From Candidatus Fermentibacteraceae bacterium (GTDB lineage: Bacteria > Fermentibacterota > Fermentibacteria > Fermentibacterales > JCC-6): a stretch of DNA of 6,887 nucleotides. The DNA lies in assembly GCA_030596465.1 (NCBI GenBank), contig JAUVJW010000105.1, positions 1 through 6,887 of the forward strand. The letters are read 5' to 3'. Positions 1-5,484 of the stretch are shown in pieces; the stretch's first letter is position 1, and every line of letters starts with the position of its first letter. The notes below the pieces were generated by a model. The model was not told the origin of the DNA, did not search any database, and was given only the letters and a program-made list of their open reading frames with translations. Both the position numbers and the translations under genes were made by a program.

Positions 1-21
1 AGCAAGAAATAGTGCTGTCAC
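1..21 (-). CDS. First seven codons of a further gene (partial)
   Basis: A GTG start at 19-21 shares GTGA with the TGA stop of the barrel gene (18-20) and follows a perfect AGGAGGT site. The seven codons read M-T-A-L-F-L-A, hydrophobic and compatible with the start of a signal peptide or a membrane helix. The rest lies beyond the window and cannot be identified. The call rests on the ribosome binding site plus the overlap, not on protein similarity. Confidence 0.6.
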
Positions 22-767
22 TGAAACCTCCTGGTAATACCGAATCTGTGCTCAACGGCGTTCTCATGCAGCACAGCTCCATAACCAAAATCCCATCTGC
101 CTGGAGAGAATCTTACGCCGGCATTCATATTGTCACCATCTGTACCTGAGTAAAGCCGTAATGCTCTTGTAATTTTCAGCTCACATCCAACCTGCCAGTT
201 ATCATCGCTAAAACTTGTGTGTGCTGTCAGATTTTTATTAAATACATGACTGAACCCTGTGGTAAGTCTGCGATTCTCTATGATATCAGTGTATGTCATT
301 CCCAATGCAAATGAGGGGAAAAGGGAAAACTGAAACCCGGCATCCAGATCATACAAGTTGTCACCGGTGCTGTCGGCGTACTGGTACCGAACTGACACAC
401 CAGTTGTTATACTGGGTCCGAACAGACCCTCCATAAACCCTATTGGATCTCCGGCAATCACATAACTGCCGGAGAGCTGGGCAATACCTTTGCGGCAGTC
501 ATTGTTCCATCCTGCACCTGCGCCAAGATGAAATCCCGATCTTCCAAGAGGCTTGACCGCTGCCACATATCCGGATGGTTCATCATCGGTAATACCCACC
601 ATTACGGCTAACTCAAAAAACTCAAGCCTGCCCATCCCGGCAGGTGCAGCCATACAGGAAACAGGATCGTTGCTCCAGGCAACCGGAAAAACACCAACCC
701 CTGTTTGCACAGGATCGTTAAAATCCCAGATGCCAATCAGCGCTGAAAGAACAAAAACAGTTATCAG
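18..767 (-). CDS. Probable outer-membrane beta-barrel, PorV/UPF0164-like, with non-ATG start
   Basis: From CTG at 767 the product has 249 residues. A hydrophobic signal-peptide-like stretch (ITVFVLSALIGIW, 2-14) is followed by NDPVSCMAAPAGMGRLEF (33-50). That resembles the 'DDAsA.yWNPAGLA' region of PorV/UPF0164 barrels. The rest is alternating Gly/aromatic strands, such as GVSVRYQYAD (123-132) and FALGMTYTDI (153-162), ending HRFGITRRFQ, a typical outer-membrane terminal strand. It is shorter than classic PorV proteins (roughly 300-400 residues). No ATG, GTG or TTG occurs in frame between the stop at 822-824 and the GTG at 710. Starting at 710 would remove the signal peptide and lacks a ribosome binding site. 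CTG at 767 makes a CTGA overlap with the upstream stop, matching other junctions; ATA at 770 is the alternative. The signal sequence lacks a positive n-region, so a mutated start or sequence error is possible. A role in glycan export or surface attachment is inferred from context. Confidence 0.62.
   Translation of the reverse strand: MITVFVLSALIGIWDFNDPVQTGVGVFPVAWSNDPVSCMAAPAGMGRLEFFELAVMVGITDDEPSGYVAAVKPLGRSGFHLGAGAGWNNDCRKGIAQLSGSYVIAGDPIGFMEGLFGPSITTGVSVRYQYADSTGDNLYDLDAGFQFSLFPSFALGMTYTDIIENRRLTTGFSHVFNKNLTAHTSFSDDNWQVGCELKITRALRLYSGTDGDNMNAGVRFSPGRWDFGYGAVLHENAVEHRFGITRRFQ
26..32 (-). promoter_or_regulatory. Strong Shine-Dalgarno site for the last, partial gene
   Basis: AGGAGGT on the minus strand lies 4 bases before the GTG at 19-21. 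It is the best ribosome binding site in the window and indicates a further gene starting inside the end of the barrel gene. Confidence 0.75.
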
Positions 768-2152
768 TATGCTCCCCTTCCTTTGAGAACGGTAATAACC
801 GTCCTTGCGAGAATCGCCATATCAAGCATGACAGACTGGTTTCTCATGTAGTAAAAATCGTACTCCAGATTTTCATGCAGTGGAAGATCCTTTCTGCCCA
901 TGATCTGCCACAAACCTGTAATTCCCGGTTTCACATCAAGCCGTCTTCGCTGCCAGGCATTGTAATCACGAACGATAAAATCCATCTCCGGTCTTGGACC
1001 AACCATGCTCATTTGTCCCTTGAGAACATTGAACAACTGGGGCAATTCATCAAGGCTTGTTTTTCTAAGCAATTTGCCTATACCTGTAACTCTGGGGTCA
1101 TTTCCAGCCACTGGAGCAACTTCATACTTCTCCGCCTCCGGCTTCATTGTTCTGAATTTGTACAGAGTAAATTCCCTGCCGTATCTTCCAACCCGAGTTT
1201 GGCTGAAAATGGGAGAACCCTTGCCGGTAAGAGCTAAAATAACCCAGACCGCAGCCATAAGTGGTGAGAAAACAACAATCATCACAGGAGATATGAATAA
1301 ATCCATAAGCCTCTTTGTCAGATTGCTGAAATTTCCTTTTCTAGAAGACCCGATTTCAACCACCGGCATTCTGGAAATACTACTGAGATCACTGACTCCC
1401 GCCACAATTTCAAAAAGATCTGTCACGAGCATGAAAACAATATCTTCCTTCTGAACAGAGTTAACGATTTTCAGCATGTCCGTCCGGTTCATAGAGCCGC
1501 TTGCAAAGAAAACCTCATCTATGGAAAGGCTCTCAACCAACCGGGGCAGATCGCGCGGCTCTCCAATAACTTTTACACCACAAATGTATTCGACAGTTCC
1601 GTACCGTTCCACAAGAACGCCTTTTATCCTGTGTCTGGGTTCCGGTAATTTTTGCAGTGAAGTAATCACCCTTTCCGCGAACTCTCCTGAACCAATAACA
1701 ATAGTAGCGGGAGATTCCTTGATTGGAGCGACCTTTCCCGCAAGTGAGCTGAATCTGCTCCTGAAGAAAATATTCACAGGCTGCGATATCACAAGAAATA
1801 TCAGAAGCATAATTCTTGAATAATCCATCTTAACCAGGTAACTTGCTGCCATAATGGACACAGCCAGATAGAAAACAGCACGAATCCGCCTTGCAAGATC
1901 AGGAAATGCACCATGCTGAGAAGAATGAACATACATTCCTGTTGACCACCACGAGGCTATCCACAACACAGAAAGAACAGGAATGGTAGCGAGATAGGTG
2001 TAAATTGTGTGGGCAAAGCCCGGGAGAAATCCCGATAGCCAGCAGGTTCTTATGTACCAGGTCGCCAGAAGCGCAAGAGGAACAGTGATCAGGTCGGCCG
2101 CAATTAAAAACAGTATGAAAATCCGTTGTTGTCGTCGAATGGGGGCAAACAC
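764..2152 (-). CDS. Polyprenyl-phosphate sugar-1-phosphate transferase (WbaP/WcaJ type), initiating enzyme
   Basis: This enzyme transfers a hexose-1-phosphate from a UDP-sugar to undecaprenyl phosphate, the first membrane step of exopolysaccharide, capsule or O-antigen synthesis. From GTG at 2152 it has 462 residues, normal for the long form of the family. Four membrane helices lie at about 11-35, 45-70, 90-107 and 113-130. A Rossmann-like CoA_binding_3 domain follows (IVIGSGEFAERV, 151-162). A membrane helix (282-308) then leads into the catalytic bacterial sugar transferase domain: YKFRTM (331-336), NDPRVTGIGKLLRKTSLDEL (351-370) with the D368-E369 dyad, MSMVGPRP (381-388), PGITGLWQ (409-416) and the typical end KGRGAY. 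All key residues are intact. A frame open to 2212 would overlap the GT2 gene by 61 bases and lacks a ribosome binding site, so 2152 is preferred. Which sugar it loads (glucose, galactose or other) cannot be read from sequence. Its stop overlaps the proposed start of the barrel gene. Confidence 0.93.
   Translation of the reverse strand: MFAPIRRQQRIFILFLIAADLITVPLALLATWYIRTCWLSGFLPGFAHTIYTYLATIPVLSVLWIASWWSTGMYVHSSQHGAFPDLARRIRAVFYLAVSIMAASYLVKMDYSRIMLLIFLVISQPVNIFFRSRFSSLAGKVAPIKESPATIVIGSGEFAERVITSLQKLPEPRHRIKGVLVERYGTVEYICGVKVIGEPRDLPRLVESLSIDEVFFASGSMNRTDMLKIVNSVQKEDIVFMLVTDLFEIVAGVSDLSSISRMPVVEIGSSRKGNFSNLTKRLMDLFISPVMIVVFSPLMAAVWVILALTGKGSPIFSQTRVGRYGREFTLYKFRTMKPEAEKYEVAPVAGNDPRVTGIGKLLRKTSLDELPQLFNVLKGQMSMVGPRPEMDFIVRDYNAWQRRRLDVKPGITGLWQIMGRKDLPLHENLEYDFYYMRNQSVMLDMAILARTVITVLKGRGAY
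772..783 (-). promoter_or_regulatory. Purine-rich ribosome binding region before the barrel gene
   Basis: The minus strand reads AAGGAAGGGGAG here, inside the last codons of the sugar-phosphate transferase gene. AAGGA is 11 bases before the CTG at 765-767 and 8 before the ATA at 768-770; GGAG is 4 before the CTG. It is the only convincing site near the start of the downstream frame and supports initiation here rather than at the GTG at 710, which has none. Confidence 0.5.
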
Positions 2153-3099
2153 TATCTGGCTCCTCCAATCAAACCCTGCATGGCGCCTGTAATAAGAGCC
2201 ATGCCCCTCCACAGTGCAAAAAACGGAACCATTAACAAAGTGGAAGGATCAGTATAAACCGCTGTAAGCAGAAGGGGGATAGACAAAATCAGGAAGAACA
2301 ACAGCATACAGATGGTTACGATTGGAAAATACGGTATCAGAAACAGTGATAACACAACCGGAATGGACATCAACATCTGCAGTTTCAGAGTCTGGGGAGT
2401 GTAACCATCATTCACAGCTCGAGCCGGGAATTTTCTTACCAGCATTATCCTCCATTTTCCACGACGGCATTTCATTCTAAAATAAGCGGCCCAGCTTTTC
2501 CTGTGAATATGAGCCACCCTTGCATCAGGAACAAATCCGATATGACCTCCAGCTCCGGTGAGTCTCCATGATAAATCCACATCCTCATGCTCCGGAAGAG
2601 GGAAGCTCTCATCAAAACCGTCAAGTTTCTCCAGCCAGTCTCTGCGGAACCCTGCGGAATAAGTATCGGCAAGATAGATTTTCCCGGCCCGCTTCATCAA
2701 CCGGTATCTTTCTTCAAACTCCACCTGTGCCAGCCTCTGTATCAACCTGCTTCCACCGGAAGAATATACCCCTTTCACCGCCTGATACTCGTCCTTCAAT
2801 TTATCTACCATTCGCTGTGCCCAGACTGTTTCAGGAACACAGTCCGAATCTGTAAACAAAATAAATGGCGTATCGGCAACTCGCCAGCCCCGGTTTCTGG
2901 CAGAAGCCGGACCGGCCTGCTGTCCATTAACGCACACATCCACCAGTTCTGTTATCTCCGGAGGAGGCTTTTCCATACCGTCTATGCTCAAGACGATAGT
3001 CATACGGGACCTGGCAGTCTGTGCGTTCAGAGCCTTCAGCGTAGGAAGAACACCGCTCCAGTAACCTCGAAAAGGAATAATTACTGCGACTTCAGCCAT
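2152..3099 (-). CDS. GT2 glycosyltransferase with C-terminal membrane segments
   Basis: This 315-residue protein is a GT-A fold, family 2 inverting glycosyltransferase that uses a nucleotide sugar on the cytoplasmic face of the inner membrane. Visible motifs are VAVIIPFRG (4-12), LSIDG with D40, ARNRG (67-71), the metal-binding DxD as FTDSDC (82-87, D84 and D86), and SAGFRRDWLEKLDGFDE (148-164) leading to HEDVDLSWRL (171-180), the usual acceptor-side acidic motif. Hydrophobic segments at about 243-282 and 286-311 anchor it. The longest frame could begin at 3171, but that would overlap the radical SAM gene by 80 bases and add 24 residues unlike the family. The ATG at 3099 places the first beta-strand at once, follows a modest AGGCGGG site, and overlaps the upstream stop by only 8 bases. 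The TAG stop shares one base with the next GTG start. The sugar transferred cannot be deduced. Confidence 0.9.
   Translation of the reverse strand: MAEVAVIIPFRGYWSGVLPTLKALNAQTARSRMTIVLSIDGMEKPPPEITELVDVCVNGQQAGPASARNRGWRVADTPFILFTDSDCVPETVWAQRMVDKLKDEYQAVKGVYSSGGSRLIQRLAQVEFEERYRLMKRAGKIYLADTYSAGFRRDWLEKLDGFDESFPLPEHEDVDLSWRLTGAGGHIGFVPDARVAHIHRKSWAAYFRMKCRRGKWRIMLVRKFPARAVNDGYTPQTLKLQMLMSIPVVLSLFLIPYFPIVTICMLLFFLILSIPLLLTAVYTDPSTLLMVPFFALWRGMALITGAMQGLIGGAR
2161..2166 (-). promoter_or_regulatory. Shine-Dalgarno site deciding the start of the sugar-phosphate transferase
   Basis: GGAGGA on the minus strand lies 8 bases before the GTG at 2150-2152, an ideal distance. The longer alternative start at 2212 has no comparable site. 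The motif lies inside the last codons of the GT2 gene, so the two genes are probably coupled. Confidence 0.75.
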
Positions 3100-4543
3100 T
3101 TTCCCGCCTGAATATGTATTTCCGGAATGTCCGGAATGCCAGCAGAGTTCTGTGTCTTTCACCCTTATCAAAAAGACTGCGCCACGCCTTTTTCAGAATA
3201 TACCCAGGTCTCAGGTAAAATTTCCTCCTGGCATGATTGCAAAATTCAACCAGCTCGTCCGGGGTCATATCGGGCGTCTTTACAACGCAGGCATGAGTAC
3301 CATCTTCCTTCAACCAGTCTCTCCAGCTTGATGTAACCAGCAACCCCGCTTTCTGAACATCAGTGTAGGCATCGGTTCCAGGATATACCATGAGAGGGTA
3401 AAACTGAGCTGTGTCCGGATTAAGGTTCAATGCAAAATCCAGAGTCCGGCCGGCAGTATCCCGGGTCTCTCCCGGAATCCCGAAAAGGAAACATCCGTGG
3501 ACAAGAATACCAGCCTTCCGGGCACTCTCCATGAACCTCACCATCTGCTCTGTCTTCAGCCCTTTCCGCATGGATTCCAGAATCTCGTCACATCCGCTCT
3601 CGAAACCGACACAAACTGACCGCAGACCAGCGGCATGGCATTGACGGAGAGTTTCATAGTCAGCCGCAGCCCTCATGTTGCATGTCCAGGAAATAGTAAC
3701 TCCCGTTTTAACAATTTCTGCGGAGAGCAATCGCAGTCTTTCCATATCAGCGGCAATAGTGTCATCTTCAAAAAAGACCGCCTGCACCTCCGGCATATTA
3801 TCCTGCACCCATTTCATCTCCGCAACAACATTCTGAACCGAACGGCTTCTGTAATGGCGACCTGTCAGTGTCTGGGGAAAAACGCAGAAGCTGCACTGAT
3901 TCGGACAGCCTCTTCCGCCCATTATCATTACCTGCGGGTGGAGAGCATTTGGATTGTTGTACCTGATCACCGGAAGATGCGCAGCATAAACAGAACTGAC
4001 AAACGGAAGAGAATCAAGATCTGTGAGATATCCCCGGGGAGGTGTAACCGAAACGCCGGCTCCGTCCTTCAAACGAATTGCGGTCCCGGGTACACCATCA
4101 GGGGAAAAACCATTTTCAAGAGCCTTTACAACCGCAAGCAGAGGTTTCTCATATTCTCCCAGAATTGCCCCGTGAAACTTCCTGCCAAGCAGAACGGTCT
4201 CTTCAGGAAGCGCGGAAGGGTGAGTACCAAGGATAAACACATCTGTCTCGTTTTCTGCCAGCAAGTCTGCCACTTGAACATCGTTAATGATAGATGGTGT
4301 AGATGTATCAATCACTATCAGATCAGGAGAGAATTTTTTGATCTCAGCAAGAGTTTCGGCCATATCAAGATCCATTGCGGGTGAATCAATGAATTGAACG
4401 GTATGTCCTGCCTGCTCAAGCGCTCCTACAGCATAAGAGAGCCAGATGGGATAGTAGAGTGTTCCGCTTCTTGTCACTGCGGGACTTCGCTGTCCACGGC
4501 TGAAAAGTGGAATGAAAGGTGGGTTAAGAGCTGTTATTTTCAT
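3092..4543 (-). CDS. B12-binding-domain radical SAM protein, HpnJ-like
   Basis: This 483-residue protein has two domains. Residues 1 to about 150 look like a cobalamin-binding Rossmann domain (DLIVIDTSTPS at 74-84, FILGTHPSALPEE at 103-115, ILGEYEKPL at 127-135). The central domain is a radical SAM barrel whose cluster motif is GRGCPNQCSFC (210-220), with C213, C217 and C220 in the CxxxCxxC spacing. It is followed by FFEDDT (257-262), VGFESG (312-317), FGIPGET (354-360) and YPGT (387-390). These blocks resemble, from memory, HpnJ, the radical SAM protein linked to cyclitol-ether hopanoids. No hopanoid gene is present here, so the substrate is more likely a sugar, nucleotide sugar or polyprenyl-linked glycan (inference). 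The canonical DxHxxG cobalamin motif is absent; position 79 onward reads DTSTPS. Start is ATG in an ATGA overlap with the GT9 gene, with GAGGAG 11 bases upstream. The stop overlaps the GT2 start by 8 bases. Fold is near certain; reaction is unknown. Confidence 0.88.
   Translation of the reverse strand: MKITALNPPFIPLFSRGQRSPAVTRSGTLYYPIWLSYAVGALEQAGHTVQFIDSPAMDLDMAETLAEIKKFSPDLIVIDTSTPSIINDVQVADLLAENETDVFILGTHPSALPEETVLLGRKFHGAILGEYEKPLLAVVKALENGFSPDGVPGTAIRLKDGAGVSVTPPRGYLTDLDSLPFVSSVYAAHLPVIRYNNPNALHPQVMIMGGRGCPNQCSFCVFPQTLTGRHYRSRSVQNVVAEMKWVQDNMPEVQAVFFEDDTIAADMERLRLLSAEIVKTGVTISWTCNMRAAADYETLRQCHAAGLRSVCVGFESGCDEILESMRKGLKTEQMVRFMESARKAGILVHGCFLFGIPGETRDTAGRTLDFALNLNPDTAQFYPLMVYPGTDAYTDVQKAGLLVTSSWRDWLKEDGTHACVVKTPDMTPDELVEFCNHARRKFYLRPGYILKKAWRSLFDKGERHRTLLAFRTFRKYIFRRENG
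3121..3138. repeat. Nine-base tandem duplication in the radical SAM gene end
   Basis: TCCGGAATG occurs twice in direct succession. On the coding strand it keeps frame and gives F-R-T-F-R-K near residues 470-475, in the basic C-terminal tail. It is probably a small replication-slippage product. Confidence 0.6.
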
Positions 4544-5484
4544 CTTTGAAGCATCTCCTCAAGGGCATGAATAACCCTTTCAATGTCGATTGAGATCATG
4601 CAGTCTTCGTTTCCGGTGCAGCCGGGAAAAATACTGTTTGCGTAACAGGGTGAACATGACACCGTTCCGCAAACAGGAACAATGCTGCCATGCTCATAGA
4701 GAGCATTAGGGTCTGTTGGACCAAAAAGAACAAGTGCCGGGGTATCCCCCGCCACAGCAAGATGAGCAGGACCGCTGTCGTTTCCCGCAAACAATACTGC
4801 CATGGAAATCAGGGCCGCGGTTTCGCCCCAGGATAGCTTTCCTGCCAGATTGACACCGGACACTGAAGATATCTCCTCCCTGTCCTGCTCCCCTCCAACC
4901 AGGAACACCTGATGACCCCGCTCCTGAAGGTGGAGAGATACTTCCGCCCATCGGGACATGGGCCACCTTTTCTGAGGAACAAAATCACGCACATTCCTGG
5001 CACCCCCCGGAGCAAGTACCACATAAGGCTCACCTCCGGTATATCGTCTGGAACCCTCAAGTTCCAACGGCGTTACGGGAAACAGGGGTTTCAGTGAGGA
5101 AAACTGAACTCCGGCGATTCTGCAATAATCCCTGGCAGCCGGTTTGAGTATGCCAAAGCCGATTTCCCGATCACCTCCGCTGATCACCTTCTGTCCGGCA
5201 AGAAATCTCAGCCACCGAAAAGCACCTGCAGAAGACCCAAGATGAATTACTTTGTCAAAGCCTCTCTGCCTGTTCAGCAGGGACCACCAAAACAGTTTAA
5301 TAACAGAGCACGGCGCCGGAGATTGAACAATATCCATAATTCCCGGTAAACGCTTCCAAACCGGAAGCGAAGAAGGTCCTGAAAGAACTGTAACTTCATC
5401 TCCCCGGGCAATAAGACCGGCCACAGCAGATGTGGCAAGCAGTGAATCTCCAAAAGCATGCGTTTTCACTACAAGAGTTTTCAT
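4540..5484 (-). CDS. GT9 glycosyltransferase (heptosyltransferase-type)
   Basis: This 314-residue cytoplasmic GT-B enzyme belongs to glycosyltransferase family 9, which includes the ADP-heptose:LPS heptosyltransferases WaaC and WaaF. Full family length is present. The N-terminal lobe has HAFGDSLLATSAV (9-21), in which D13 matches the aspartate proposed as catalytic base in WaaC. The C-terminal lobe has LAPGGARN (167-174), KRWPMSRWAEV (182-192), FLVGGEQD (204-211), NLAGKLSW (222-229), the nucleotide-sugar signature GNDSGPAHLA (234-243) and LFGPTDP (263-269). A cysteine-rich tail follows (C272, C277, C280, C289, C295), a pattern common in GT9 proteins. It starts at ATG with a four-base ATGA overlap with the GT-C gene, and ends with the same overlap into the radical SAM gene. 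The sequence does not say whether the donor is ADP-heptose or another nucleotide sugar. A role in LPS core or another surface glycan is inferred from family and neighbours. Confidence 0.9.
   Translation of the reverse strand: MKTLVVKTHAFGDSLLATSAVAGLIARGDEVTVLSGPSSLPVWKRLPGIMDIVQSPAPCSVIKLFWWSLLNRQRGFDKVIHLGSSAGAFRWLRFLAGQKVISGGDREIGFGILKPAARDYCRIAGVQFSSLKPLFPVTPLELEGSRRYTGGEPYVVLAPGGARNVRDFVPQKRWPMSRWAEVSLHLQERGHQVFLVGGEQDREEISSVSGVNLAGKLSWGETAALISMAVLFAGNDSGPAHLAVAGDTPALVLFGPTDPNALYEHGSIVPVCGTVSCSPCYANSIFPGCTGNEDCMISIDIERVIHALEEMLQR

Noticed and set aside
18..710. GTG at 710 as the start of the barrel gene
   Set aside because: It would cut off the signal-like stretch in the same frame, has no ribosome binding site, and would leave a 53-base gap, unlike every other junction here.
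2153..2212. Longer start for the sugar-phosphate transferase at 2212
   Set aside because: It would overlap the GT2 gene by 61 bases, has no ribosome binding site, and adds 20 residues not typical of the family; the GTG at 2152 has an ideally spaced GGAGGA.
2587..3111. A 174-codon open frame on the plus strand opposite the GT2 gene
   Set aside because: Antisense to a clear GT2 enzyme; low-complexity composition typical of a shadow frame, and every supported gene is on the minus strand.
3100..3171. Longer start for the GT2 gene at 3171
   Set aside because: The added 24 residues precede the first beta-strand of the fold without family resemblance and lie fully inside the radical SAM coding sequence.
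3635..4384. A 249-codon open frame on the plus strand opposite the radical SAM gene
   Set aside because: It lies wholly antisense to a gene with intact catalytic motifs. Its product is rich in Cys, His and Arg without domain-like order, and no ribosome binding site or neighbour supports it.
3092..4543. Naming the radical SAM gene hpnJ and calling a hopanoid locus
   Set aside because: Motif similarity is from memory only and no hopanoid gene is seen; the neighbours are all glycan enzymes.
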